From Elusimicrobiota bacterium (GTDB taxonomy: Bacteria; Elusimicrobiota; Elusimicrobia; FEN-1173): DNA of 64,000 nucleotides. Of this stretch, positions 37,801 to 46,084 are shown one piece after another. The stretch is from contig JADJZR010000028.1 in NCBI GenBank assembly GCA_016715645.1, forward strand, positions 1 through 64,000. Reading direction: 5' to 3'. Each line of letters begins with the position of its first letter. The stretch's first letter is position 1. A program made the translations under genes and the position numbers. Under the pieces are notes generated by a model that saw nothing but the letters and a program-made list of their open reading frames with translations, did not search any database and was not told the DNA's origin.

Positions 37801-39755
37801 CGTCCCGCCAACTCCTGGAAAAGGTGGTCCTCCCCCGGCGCCATTCCCAGGTGGTGCTCCTGAATTTGCGATTGGGTCCAGGCCAAATCGACGGCGCGTT
37901 CAAACATTCCGGGGTCGTGGTACTTGTCGGCGAGGGACACCGCGGCCTCACGGGAGGGGGCCGCGAGGGTTGTAAACGTGATGCGCGCGGTTTCGCCCGG
38001 CTCAACGCGCACGCGGCGGCGCAGGCTGACGATGGGGTCCAGCACAGCGCCCACCGTGTTGGAAAGGGGTTTTCCATCCATCACGCTGATCGGCGCGCGC
38101 AATCCCCGCCCTCGCCCCAGGAACCGGGCCCGGTCGGATTCGTATTCCGGGGGGCCCAGAGGGGTCCCTTCTTCCGCGATCACATGGGCGACCCAGGGGG
38201 AGGGATCCCCCGGTTCCCGGCCCTTCCGCGTGCAGAGGAGGCTGTTGATCCCCGGCACGAACTCTGTGCGAACAAAAAGGTTTGAAAACGCCGGATGGGC
38301 GAGATCGGCCGCCGGGAGAGCCAGAACGATTTCCGCGTAGGAGGTAAGCTCGATGTCCCGCGGAGCGTTTCCCAGATTTTGAACAGTGACCCGGCGGACT
38401 TCCGCGTCATCTTCGGGAGAGACCACAATTTCAAGGGTCGTCGCGATGGACCCGTCCCGCCGGCTGATTTTGGCGCGTTCTCCAGAAAAATCGACACTGT
38501 AGGTTTCCGGCTCCGTGCCCATCGGTTGGTATCCCGCGGACCAGACCCTTCCACTTTGGACGTCTCGAAGATAGAGGCAGGTGCCGTGAGCGTCCCGCGT
38601 CGGGTCTTCCCGCCATCGAGTCACCGCCAGGTCTTTCCAACGCGAAAAGCCGGACCCGGCGGCGGTCACCATGACCGTGTATCGCCCATTGGACATCAAG
38701 TGGGTGCGGGGAGGGGTGTCGTGGGGAGATTGGAAGAGACGGAGAACCGGGAGGACCAAAACGTGGACGTCGGTTTGGGGCTCCTCGGCGCGAAGGCGGG
38801 TGGTGCGGAGATCCCGAGGAAGTCGCTCCTGCAAAAGGAGTTCGGCCGCTCGGACCTTGGGCTCGGCGTGAAACCGGGTCCGCATCACGCCATCGAAAAG
38901 AACGTTGGCCAGCGCCACGAGGGACATCCCCTGGTGATGCGCCATGAACGTCCGCACCACAACCATTTTTTCGTGGTCCGGAAGACGCGTGGGTGTGTAA
39001 TCCAACGAATCGTAGAAACCGAACCGCCCATCGGCCCCCTGTTCCACCAGGCGGCTGAAATTGTTCGCGGCTTCGAACGGATCCACCATCGCGGCCAAAG
39101 CGGTGGCGTACGGGGCGATCACCAGATCCTCCGAAAGCCCCCGCTTCAAGCCAAGCCCGGGAACGCCAAAGGTGGAGTATTGATACGTAAAGTCGAGGTC
39201 TTGCGCGTTGAAGGCGGACTCGGAAACGCCCCAGGGGACATGGCGCTCTTTTCCGTAGGCGATTTGACGGTGAACAACGGCGCGGCAGGCATGGCCTATC
39301 AGGCTCCCCGCGGGGGTCTGCATGACGAGGGAAGGCATCAGGTATTCGAACATCGATCCCGACCAGGACAAGAGCGTCGAGCCCCGCGACAGCGGCGCAA
39401 AGGACCGCGCCAGACGAAACCAGTGCGCGGCCGGAACGTCTCCCTTGGCAATGGCGACAAAACTGGCGAGCCGGGCTTCGGAAGCCAGCATGTCGTAGTG
39501 AATGGGGTCCGGTTTTTTTTCCGCTGGTTTAAATCCGATAAAGAAGAGTTTTTTCGTCGAATCAAAAAGCAGGCCGAAGTCCATGGCTTGGACGGTCTGA
39601 TCGCAGGCGCGCGCCAACGCCGCCAGACGGCGAAGCAGGTCCGAGGGGTCCTGCTCCGCGGAAAGGTCCCGCCCGTGTCCATCAATCTGGCGAAGAAGGA
39701 GATCCGACCATTCTAAAACGTCCCTGTTTCTCTCGGTCAGCTGGGCGGTGGCCAA
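34863..39755 (-). CDS. ndvB: Cyclic beta-1,2-glucan synthase, C-terminal half (glycoamylase-like and GH94 domains)
   Basis: The 1630-aa ORF contains the glycoamylase-like domain (about residues 70-310; SWSGSMFEYLMPSLVM and AHHQGMSLVALANVLF), a first beta-supersandwich (about 330-600), a linker, a second supersandwich (about 830-1110, NPDFGFQVSESGSGPTWALN) and the GH94 catalytic barrel (about 1130-1560) with GTGDWNDGMNRVG near 1308 carrying the catalytic Asp. In NdvB the GH94 part trims the glucan by phosphorolysis. Together with the 1250-aa ORF upstream it equals the usual length of about 2850 aa. The reading in this frame stays open above the ATG (IIVGDIARTLATAQL), so the break is one frameshift rather than a real start. 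Confidence 0.85.
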   Translation of the reverse strand: MATAQLTERNRDVLEWSDLLLRQIDGHGRDLSAEQDPSDLLRRLAALARACDQTVQAMDFGLLFDSTKKLFFIGFKPAEKKPDPIHYDMLASEARLASFVAIAKGDVPAAHWFRLARSFAPLSRGSTLLSWSGSMFEYLMPSLVMQTPAGSLIGHACRAVVHRQIAYGKERHVPWGVSESAFNAQDLDFTYQYSTFGVPGLGLKRGLSEDLVIAPYATALAAMVDPFEAANNFSRLVEQGADGRFGFYDSLDYTPTRLPDHEKMVVVRTFMAHHQGMSLVALANVLFDGVMRTRFHAEPKVRAAELLLQERLPRDLRTTRLRAEEPQTDVHVLVLPVLRLFQSPHDTPPRTHLMSNGRYTVMVTAAGSGFSRWKDLAVTRWREDPTRDAHGTCLYLRDVQSGRVWSAGYQPMGTEPETYSVDFSGERAKISRRDGSIATTLEIVVSPEDDAEVRRVTVQNLGNAPRDIELTSYAEIVLALPAADLAHPAFSNLFVRTEFVPGINSLLCTRKGREPGDPSPWVAHVIAEEGTPLGPPEYESDRARFLGRGRGLRAPISVMDGKPLSNTVGAVLDPIVSLRRRVRVEPGETARITFTTLAAPSREAAVSLADKYHDPGMFERAVDLAWTQSQIQEHHLGMAPGEDHLFQELAGRILHSNPSLRPSSDFLQRNTRGASGLWASGISGDLPIVLVEIEEPEERDIVRDILRAHEFWRMKGLEVDLVILNKKPPSYNQDLQHLLETLVRTRQAAQRHETNLFKGRIFVLRADQLSSEDTQLLEVAARVVLLSRRGSMTEQMDRVDRVLKSTAVSPPSPKPRPQIFSEPTVIIPRLQFFNGVGGFSADGGEYVTILTPGQWTPAPWINIVANPDFGFQVSESGSGPTWALNSRENRITPWFNDPVEDPPGEAFYLRDEESGDVWTPTALPIREEGSPYISRHGQGYSRFDYRSHGIASTLLQFVPLNDPIKISRLTLTNHSGRPRRLSVTGYVEWVLGTARETSRPHLITEIDEPSGAFLARNSWNEEFSERVAFADFAGKQTSWTGDRTEFIGRNGTLARPAALDGLQRLSGEVGAGRDPCAALQAVVFLRPGEEVRMDFFLGQGTDRAHALDLIQRYRRLNLETALAEVRKRWESDLSAVQVRTPDPSMDLLLNRWLLYQTLACRVLARTGLYQGGGAYGFRDQLQDVLALVVARRDIAREHILRAAGRQFPEGDVQHWWHPPSGRGVRTRISDDAAWLPYAVLHYLEVTGDTAILDEQILFLKGPPVPAGKDDAYFLPQTSSGKATLFEHCARALDLGLSVGAHGLPLIGTGDWNDGMNRVGHEGKGESVWLAWFLHTTLWEFAKVAEARGETARAETWRLHVGDLKSAVERNGWDGEWYRRAYFDDGSPLGSAVNAECRIDSIAQSWGVLSGAADPARAARAMASLDAHLLRRKEGLALLLTPPFEHAVPSPGYIQGYVPGVRENGGQYAHAAVWALLAFAELGDGDKAGELFTILNPIRRGRTRVDIHRYKVEPYVTAADVYAAAPHEGRGGWTWYTGSAGWLYRAGIEWILGFRLCGTTFFMDPCIPRDWAGFELSFRYHSARYDIKVENPKHVSRGVTLVEVDGRSARGGAAILLTDDGVPHTVRILLG

Positions 39756-42700
39756 GGTCCGCGCGATATCGCCGACGATAATCGCTTTTCCCGGAGCGGA
39801 ACGAGGAAGCCGGCGAAGGCCGGCTTCAGGACATCCCGCACGTCAGCGATGCTTTCGTACAAATGCGCCTCCGTCACCGTCCCGGCGCGTCCGTGGCCGC
39901 TTGGGGGGCCGGCGGATTCTTCGATCAAATCCAGGACGTCCTCAAGCCCTAAGATCACGTCTCCTCGGGGAAACGGGGTGACGGCGAGTTCCCGGCACGC
40001 GTTGCCCAACGCCCATAGGTGTCCGGCCAGGTTCCCGTTGTCCACGGTCGAGACGTAGGGCGGGTCGAGCGGGCGAAGGTCTTTGGTGTCGTACCAATTG
40101 AATAAATGTCCCTGGTGCCGCGCCAATTTCTGAAGGGTGGACATCGTGGCTTCCAGCCGATCGACCATCTCCGCGAGCCCGATCCACCCAAAGTCACGGG
40201 CGGCCGAGACGGCCAGGAGGTAGAGCCCGATGTTGGTGGGCGAGGTTCGGTGCGCGACGACGGGGTGAGGGGATTCTTGAAAGTTGTCCGGCGGCAGGAA
40301 ATGGTGTTCGGCGGTGACAAAGGTTTCGAAATACCGCCAGGTCTTGCGGCCGATTCGCCGCAGAGAACGTCGGGCCGCGGCCGTAAGAGGACGCGCTTGG
40401 TCACGACTCGGCGGCTGGCTAATGTGCGCGGACACCCAGGGGGCCAGGAGCCACAGGAGGGTCCAGGGGATCAAGGACGACCAGGGCGCGGGAACCCCCA
40501 CCCCCCAGGTGAGCCCGACCAGCCCCGCGGCCCCCATTGGGGTGATTCCAGCGCGCGGGAACGGTTTTCGCTTTTTTAGATCAAAGAGACTTTTGATCTG
40601 CGCCGCGCTGACCCATTCAAGGAGCCGGCGCCGTCCGATCAGGAGCCGGTACAGGGTGCGGAGAATCGCCCCTGATAAGGCGCGGGCCTGCCGCGCAAGA
40701 AAAATAAACGCGAGGACGATCTGCCACAGCGCCACACGGAGGTCCTCGCCCCATATTTTCACATGAAGGGCCGAGGGACGCCATCGATAAAAGCGGAGGA
40801 ATCCGGACAGCAGAGGGATCAGGGGCGGGAGTGCGATCGTCCCCGCGATGAACCCCATCCAAAGATATGACGTCGGGGGATTCCAAACGCAGGCGCACAA
40901 CAAACCCACGAACGCGGTGGGGGCCACGAGGGACCGGCGGAGGTTGTCGATCATCTTCCACTGGGAGATGACCGGCAACGGTCTCTCTCTCTCCGCGTTG
41001 GAATTTCGAACGTCCCTCCCCCCGGCCGCCCCGATCATCCAAGGCAAGAGTTGCCAGTCTCCCCGGGTCCAGCGGTGGAGGCGGGCCAGCGAAATGTCTT
41101 CATGGGCGGGGAATTCCTCAAAAAACTCAACGTCCGTCACCAGCGCGGTCCGCGCGTATAACCCCTCGAACAGATCGTGGCTGAGCATGGAATTTTCGGA
41201 CACCCGGCCTTTTAGGGCCGCCTCAAAAACGTCCAGGTCATAAATTCCTTTCCCCACGTAGGACCCCTCGCCGAAGAGGTCCTGATACACGTCCGAGACC
41301 GCGAACGCATAGGGATCCATGCCCGCGGGTCCCGAAAAAATCGCTTGATAAAGGGTTCCACTTCCGGTCATCGGCAACGTGGGCGTTATGCGGGGTTGCA
41401 TGACGCCATACCCTTCCACGACCCGCCCGCGCACGGGGTCCAAAAAAGGGCGGTTCAAGGGGTGCGCCATGGCCCCCGCCAAGCGGAAGGCGGCGCCCTG
41501 GGACATCCGGGTGTCCGCGTCCAGGGTGATCACATACCGAACTCTCGGGGCAAGGCCCTTGTCCAATGGGTTTTCGATCAACGTTTCCGCCGTGTGTCCC
41601 CGGAGCCAGCGGTTCAGTTCATGCAATTTTCCCCGCTTTCGTTCCCAACCCATCCAGACGCCTTCCGTCGCGCTCCAAAGTCGTCGGCGGTGGAAGAGGT
41701 GGAACCGAAACGCCCCCTCCGGACCGGGTCCGTAACGCTCGTTCAGCCGTCGAACACCTGCGCGGGCGGCGTCAAGAAGCGCGTCATCGTCAGGAAGGTG
41801 CTCTGTGGGTGCATCCATCCAGTCGCTCAGGAGGGCGAAAAAGATATGGCCGTCCGGATTGCTCAGATAATGAATTTCCAATTGTTCGATGTATTCCTGA
41901 ACACTGCGGAGATTGTTCAGAAGGACGGGCATGACCACCATCGTTGAAAAGGCGGGGGGAATTCCTTTGGAAAAGTCGAGTTTCGGAAGAGTTTTGGGTT
42001 TGACGATTTTTGACAGCAAATGGTTGATGGCCGCCACGGCGACGGACGATGCCGGGACGAGGCCCAAGAGCCCCCACGCCACGAGCGACAGCGCGTGCGA
42101 TCCTTCCCGAGCGCTGGCCAGAATCGGGAAGACAAGCAACAGTCCCGTGGCCGCCGCGATGCTTCCCAGATAGATCCCGGTCGCCCATCGACGGCCGATG
42201 CGCGTCAGGCGTTGAAAAAGCGAAACCCGATAATGGATCTCCTTTTCGAACAAGACCCGTCCCCGGGCGATCAAGTAATAACCGGGATCCGTTTCTCGGG
42301 CGCTCTCACCCGCCGGCCCTTTCCCGGTCGGACTTTTTTTGGCGGCGTGGAGCGCGCGCCGCGCAATGTCCAATTCCGAAAGACCGGATCCTCGGGACAG
42401 TTCTTCGATCGCGTGGCGGTACATGTCCCGTGTGGCGAAATCCATGGACCCAAAGGCGCTTTCCGCACGGAGGACCTGGTTGACGACGGAGACGTCGTCA
42501 AAAAATTGAGCCCAGTCCACCGCGGACAACTGGCGCATGCTGGTGATCACGTTCCTCACCGTGGCGTTCATGGCGGTCTGTTCCTGGTGTTCCGCCCGCA
42601 CGATGTCGTCGGCGACCACCCCCTGTGCCGTGAGACGAGCGTCCAACAACTGTAATATGGGCGCTGTTTCTCCCCCCTGATCGCGAAGTCTCTGAACGAG

Positions 42701-43489
42701 CTGGACGACGAACGCCCTGTCCAGGGCGCCCTTCTCTAACGGAGGAAGAATCGCCGGGGGGTCGGCGGGGGAGGGTCCCTTGAGGCCCAGGATCGCGTCG
42801 GCGAGGGTATCGGCCTCTTGGCGGGCGGTTCGCGTGTGCGTGATGCGCTCGGCCAGGCGGCGAAGGTTTTCCAGCAAGACGATGCGCAGGCTGATGGCCA
42901 AAGCCCATATTTCCCCGATGCGAAACGGCGTGACCCGTTGGTACGCTTGGGTAAACCGCCGCAGTCCCTCGCGATCAAAGCGGCTGTCGGTGTGGGCCAC
43001 AAATTCCCAGGCCAGGGCGAACACGCGCGGGGTGCCGGCCCACGCCCCCTCGGCGAGTTTCGGAAGTTCTCGGTAGTAGGCCGGGGGGAGGTCCTCCATG
43101 ATTTGGCGGACCTGGTCCTCAACAATATGGAAATTATCCAACAGCCATTCGGCCGCCGGGGTAATGGCCCGTTCCTCTCGAACGGCGTGGGCGATCCGCT
43201 TTTGGCACTCCGCCAGCACACGGCCGTTCTCCCGCACGCGCGGAAGGAGGGATTGTCCCCGGGAAGGCTTGTCGTTGATTATGTGAGTGGTCGCCAAGGC
43301 TTCCCCATGCAGTTCAAGACGCTCAATGCTAAAGAGTTCGGACAGGATCGGATCGTTTGGATCACGGGGCGCCGGCCCGGGAGGAACTCCTCCCGCGCTT
43401 GAGTGGAGAATCACAGGAACAGGACTCGGAGTCGGAGAAAGGACCTGACCCAAGCGTTCAACCCATCGGAAAAAGAATCTGGATCTCAC
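39737..43489 (-). CDS. ndvB: Cyclic beta-1,2-glucan synthase, N-terminal half (GT84 membrane synthase)
   Basis: The 1250-aa ORF starts MRSRFFFRWVERLGQVLSPT. Residues 1-400 form the N-terminal helical domain; transmembrane helices lie at about 435-510, 850-900 and 930-1000. The glycosyltransferase core includes RYVITLDADTRMS (about residue 650, the DxD) and LARLHRWTRGDWQLLPW (about 805, the R-x-x-R-W motif). It makes periplasmic cyclic beta-1,2-glucan from UDP-glucose by a protein-linked mechanism. It ends at 39737, overlapping the next ORF by 19 bp; protein similarity continues past the overlap in the other frame, so a frameshift near 39790 (around GGGAAAAGC) splits one gene in two. Confidence 0.85.
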   Translation of the reverse strand: MRSRFFFRWVERLGQVLSPTPSPVPVILHSSAGGVPPGPAPRDPNDPILSELFSIERLELHGEALATTHIINDKPSRGQSLLPRVRENGRVLAECQKRIAHAVREERAITPAAEWLLDNFHIVEDQVRQIMEDLPPAYYRELPKLAEGAWAGTPRVFALAWEFVAHTDSRFDREGLRRFTQAYQRVTPFRIGEIWALAISLRIVLLENLRRLAERITHTRTARQEADTLADAILGLKGPSPADPPAILPPLEKGALDRAFVVQLVQRLRDQGGETAPILQLLDARLTAQGVVADDIVRAEHQEQTAMNATVRNVITSMRQLSAVDWAQFFDDVSVVNQVLRAESAFGSMDFATRDMYRHAIEELSRGSGLSELDIARRALHAAKKSPTGKGPAGESARETDPGYYLIARGRVLFEKEIHYRVSLFQRLTRIGRRWATGIYLGSIAAATGLLLVFPILASAREGSHALSLVAWGLLGLVPASSVAVAAINHLLSKIVKPKTLPKLDFSKGIPPAFSTMVVMPVLLNNLRSVQEYIEQLEIHYLSNPDGHIFFALLSDWMDAPTEHLPDDDALLDAARAGVRRLNERYGPGPEGAFRFHLFHRRRLWSATEGVWMGWERKRGKLHELNRWLRGHTAETLIENPLDKGLAPRVRYVITLDADTRMSQGAAFRLAGAMAHPLNRPFLDPVRGRVVEGYGVMQPRITPTLPMTGSGTLYQAIFSGPAGMDPYAFAVSDVYQDLFGEGSYVGKGIYDLDVFEAALKGRVSENSMLSHDLFEGLYARTALVTDVEFFEEFPAHEDISLARLHRWTRGDWQLLPWMIGAAGGRDVRNSNAERERPLPVISQWKMIDNLRRSLVAPTAFVGLLCACVWNPPTSYLWMGFIAGTIALPPLIPLLSGFLRFYRWRPSALHVKIWGEDLRVALWQIVLAFIFLARQARALSGAILRTLYRLLIGRRRLLEWVSAAQIKSLFDLKKRKPFPRAGITPMGAAGLVGLTWGVGVPAPWSSLIPWTLLWLLAPWVSAHISQPPSRDQARPLTAAARRSLRRIGRKTWRYFETFVTAEHHFLPPDNFQESPHPVVAHRTSPTNIGLYLLAVSAARDFGWIGLAEMVDRLEATMSTLQKLARHQGHLFNWYDTKDLRPLDPPYVSTVDNGNLAGHLWALGNACRELAVTPFPRGDVILGLEDVLDLIEESAGPPSGHGRAGTVTEAHLYESIADVRDVLKPAFAGFLVPLREKRLSSAISRGPWPPPS

Positions 43490-43640
43490 CGGTTAATCCC
43501 CCTTCGAGGGGCGCCGAATCACCGGCCCCCCCTCTTACCGAAACGTTCTAATAGCAACGTCACTCTCTTGGGTTATCTTCCCCACGCCTCGAATTCCCGC
43601 AAATCTGGACCTCCCAGATAGGTCTTTATTTACACAGAGG

Positions 43641-43910
43641 TTACTCACCCGTCCCTGATTTAGGCTACATTCTGGGAGCCCCATTTTGCCTGGGTTTGAG
43701 GCGCGACGAGGGCGCGATGCGGGCCATCGTAACCGAGGAGCAACGAAGAAGCCGGGCAAAAGGGGGCTCCCCCGAAGGGGCCGGGCGCTTTTGCGCGGCA
43801 AGCTGCGTCGCTCGTCAGTTGCATACTCCCGGTATGCGCCTTCCTCGCTCCTTGTCGCCCCACAAAATCGCCCGGCCAGAATGTAGCCTAAATCAGGGAC
43901 GAGTGAGTAA
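43641..43910. repeat. MITE-like element, family A, complete copy
   Basis: Terminal inverted repeats of 35 bp at 43641-43675 and 43876-43910 differ at one position; the inner core is CTGATTTAGGCTACATTCTG. The 200-bp interior is noncoding and G+C-rich. A related single end occurs at 59209-59247. Such short repeats without a gene are usually mobilised by a transposase elsewhere. Confidence 0.8.
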
Positions 43911-43970
43911 TAGCGCAAACCCGAAAACGCGGCGAAATCGAGCCGCACGTCACCCGCCGCCTGACGCGCT

Positions 43971-44187
43971 CAAAAGCTCCGATAACGTCCCGAGCCCGAC
44001 GGAGCATGTTTCACCACTTTGGTAAATCCCTCATCCGGCCCTCCGGGCCACCTTCGCATCAGCGGCTCTGCCGCCCTAGGTGACCGGAGCTCTGCGACGG
44101 TCCCCCCAAGAGGGGAAGGAAACCAAGGGTTTTCCCTCTCCTCTTGGGAGAGGGTAGGGTGAGGGAAAAAGTTACGTGAGCTTTTGG
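43971..44187. repeat. MITE-like element, family B, copy 1
   Basis: Begins CAAAAGCTCCGATAACGTCC and ends GTTACGTGAGCTTTTGG, inverted ends shared with the copy at 52549-52718. It carries about 47 extra bases (near 44057-44103) absent from copy 2. It contains a long hairpin CCCAAGAGGGG / CCTCTTGGGAG. It abuts the DUF883-like gene's stop codon and may serve as its terminator. Confidence 0.8.
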
Positions 44188-44188
44188 G

Positions 44189-44524
44189 CTACGCGCTCAA
44201 GCGACTGATGGCACTTTTCACACTCGTTAACGCCTGGCGGATTTCGTCCCAACTGCCTTGGGCGTTATGAACCCAATGGCGAACCTTTTTTTCCGCGTCG
44301 CTCTGGGTGGGCGTCACCAAGCGGGTCACCGCGGTCCCGACAGCGGCGCCGGCCAACACGGCAATTCCAAGAGACATGACGGGGTTTTTTTTAATCCAAG
44401 CCATGGCCTCGTCCAACGTGTGTTTGGCTTCCTGTTTGATTGGTTCTGAATTACGCGAAACGCGGGCACGAAAATCTTCACCCAACGTCTCAATTGTTTC
44501 TTTCACATCGGCGATTCGATCCAT
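44189..44524 (-). CDS. DUF883/ElaB-like membrane-anchored stress protein
   Basis: From the ATG at 44524 (preceded by AAAGGAG) the protein has 111 aa: MDRIADVKETIETLGEDFRA, an amphipathic helical region, WIKKNPVMSLGIAVLAGAAV forming one membrane helix with the KKNP motif typical of YqjD/ElaB proteins, and a charged helical tail. ElaB and YqjD anchor ribosomes to the membrane in stationary phase in E. coli. Its expression is probably driven by the ECF-type promoter at 44567-44593. Confidence 0.75.
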   Translation of the reverse strand: MDRIADVKETIETLGEDFRARVSRNSEPIKQEAKHTLDEAMAWIKKNPVMSLGIAVLAGAAVGTAVTRLVTPTQSDAEKKVRHWVHNAQGSWDEIRQALTSVKSAISRLSA

Positions 44525-44566
44525 AAACGGACTCCTTTGGTTTTGAAAAACAATACTGACAGGTTG

Positions 44567-44593
44567 GACGCGCAATTCCGCCGGAAGGTTACA
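44567..44593 (-). promoter_or_regulatory. ECF-type promoter P1 (DUF883-like gene)
   Basis: On the minus strand TGTAAC (44593-44588), then 17 bp, then CGTC (44570-44567); the region after the -35 box is CTTCCGGCGGAAT. The predicted transcription start is about 35 bp before the start codon. One of five matching sites in this cluster. The pattern resembles the TGTAAC / CGTC promoters of Bacillus ECF factors such as SigX and SigM. Confidence 0.65.
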
Positions 44594-44643
44594 CCCCGTG
44601 CCAACCGGGGATCCCGGTTAAATCATGATTTTGGTAACAGGAA

Positions 44644-44670
44644 AGTAACCCTATGGCCCTAGCCTGAGTC
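44644..44670 (+). promoter_or_regulatory. ECF-type promoter P5 (superoxide dismutase gene)
   Basis: AGTAACC (44644-44650) and AGTC (44667-44670), with 17 bp between the six-base -35 element and the -10 element. About 40 bp upstream of the dismutase start codon. The weakest match of the five in base identity, but the spacing is exact. Confidence 0.5.
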
Positions 44671-44711
44671 TAACCGAAAAGGCATAATAGTGAGAATTCA
44701 AGGGGGACCGC

Positions 44712-45365
44712 ATGAGTGAAATAAACCAAATACCGTATGCCGCGTATAAAGTGAGACAGGATCTGAAACCCAAGGGCTTGGATGGGCTATCTGAAAAAGC
44801 GATCGATCAGCACTGGAAACTCTATGAAGGGTATGTCACCAACACGAATCTCTTAAATAAGTTGGTTTGGGATACCGGGGAGGCGAATAAAGAGTTGAAC
44901 AATGCCGAACATTCTGAAATTCAAAGACGGCTGGGGTTCGAATACAACGGAATGGTCCTTCATGAACATTATTTCAGCGCGCTGGGAAAAGGAGGGGCCC
45001 CATCTTCGGATTCACCGTTGATGTCACAACTGTCGAAAGATTTTAAAGGGTATGAGCGCTGGAAAAAGCAGTTTATCCAGATTGGGAATTTCCGCGGGGT
45101 GGGATGGGTCGTTCTGAGCTATGATCCGTTCTTGAAACGGCTCAACAACTTTTGGATCACCGATCATGAAGTGGGGCATGTGGCGGGTTTTGTGCCGATC
45201 CTGGTCATGGATGTGTGGGAACATGCCTACGTCCTGGATTTCGGATCTCTGGCGTCAGGCGGGTTGGGCCGACCCGCCTATCTTGAGGCCTACTTTAAAA
45301 ACATCAATTGGAACGTGGTCGAGGAAAGACTGCAAAACGCGCTGACCCTAAAATCGGACCGTTAA
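44712..45365 (+). CDS. Fe/Mn superoxide dismutase family protein
   Basis: The 217-aa protein begins MSEINQIPYAAYKVRQDLKP. Ligand-like residues are His34 (KAIDQHWKLYEGYV), His84 (GMVLHEHYFSALG), and the Asp and His of VMDVWEHAYVLDFG (about 177-181), the D-x-W-E-H-A-Y motif of the family. The C-terminal YFKNINWNVVEERLQ is also typical. The spacing and the unusual N-terminal part suggest a diverged member; activity is likely but not certain. The gene ends convergently with the response regulator, the two stops overlapping by 4 bp. Confidence 0.85.
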   Translation: MSEINQIPYAAYKVRQDLKPKGLDGLSEKAIDQHWKLYEGYVTNTNLLNKLVWDTGEANKELNNAEHSEIQRRLGFEYNGMVLHEHYFSALGKGGAPSSDSPLMSQLSKDFKGYERWKKQFIQIGNFRGVGWVVLSYDPFLKRLNNFWITDHEVGHVAGFVPILVMDVWEHAYVLDFGSLASGGLGRPAYLEAYFKNINWNVVEERLQNALTLKSDR

Positions 45366-46084
45366 ATTTTATTGACGACGATCAATTCACCGTCCGGCTG
45401 GCCGTCCGCGCCTTCAAGGGAAGTGCGCGTGTAGGTGACGGGGATCCCTTCGCCGCTTTTTTTCTGCAGGGTCCCGGGGACGCCGACCGGTGGCCGATCA
45501 CCCAAAGCGGGATTGGTGTGTTCTAACAACCCAGTCAAAAGAGCGGACATGGGTTTGCCGAAAAGAGCGTCGGGTGTCCAGCCCGATAATTTTTCGGCGG
45601 CCTTATTCATGTAAATGAGAAGGCCGGCTCGATCGGTGGCGAACAGGACACCGGCGACGCTATCGAGAGCGCGGGCGTGCCAGCCGTCCATTTCGCCGAC
45701 CACGCGCTCCATCATGTGGCGGTGAATGGCCAACTCTATGACAACTTGAAGGGATCGTGTTTCAAACGGTTTCAGGATGTAACCGAACGGCATGGTGGCC
45801 TTGGCCCGGTCCAGCGTGGGGGCATCCGCAAAGGCGGTCAGGTAACTGACGGGCACATCGTATTCCGCGTAAAGGTGTTCCGCCACTTCAATGCCGTCTT
45901 GGGGCCCTTGGATTCGAATGTCCATCAAGACAAGGTCAGGTCGATCTGTTGTTACGCTTCGAATCGCTTCCTCTCCGCTGGCCGCAATGGCAGTCACGGC
46001 ATACCCCATTCTTATCAAAAGCCGTTTTAGATCTTCCGCGACGATCCGTTCGTCTTCAACGATTAAAATCCGTTTCTCAGGCAT
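45362..46084 (-). CDS. Response regulator with C-terminal PAS domain
   Basis: From ATG 46084 the protein has 240 aa. The receiver domain is MPEKRILIVEDERIVAEDLK, with the phosphoacceptor Asp in DLVLMDIRIQGPQDGI and the Thr/Lys region PVSYLTAFAD and FGYILKPF. A PAS domain (about 135-240, GVLFATDRAGLLIYMNKAAE) follows in place of a DNA-binding domain. It overlaps the kinase gene by about 8 bp, so the two form a two-component pair. Output is probably by protein contact or ligand sensing. Confidence 0.9.
   Translation of the reverse strand: MPEKRILIVEDERIVAEDLKRLLIRMGYAVTAIAASGEEAIRSVTTDRPDLVLMDIRIQGPQDGIEVAEHLYAEYDVPVSYLTAFADAPTLDRAKATMPFGYILKPFETRSLQVVIELAIHRHMMERVVGEMDGWHARALDSVAGVLFATDRAGLLIYMNKAAEKLSGWTPDALFGKPMSALLTGLLEHTNPALGDRPPVGVPGTLQKKSGEGIPVTYTRTSLEGADGQPDGELIVVNKI

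Noticed and set aside
39780..39800. Programmed -1 frameshift in the glucan synthase gene
   Set aside because: The sequence GGGAAAAGC does not fit a canonical X-XXY-YYZ heptamer in the zero frame, so recoding is not claimed.
35349..43402. Many plus-strand ORFs opposite the glucan synthase
   Set aside because: Shadows of the clearly coding minus strand.
43641..44188. Repeat cluster as a CRISPR array
   Set aside because: No regular short direct repeats with unique spacers; the repeats are inverted-ended elements.
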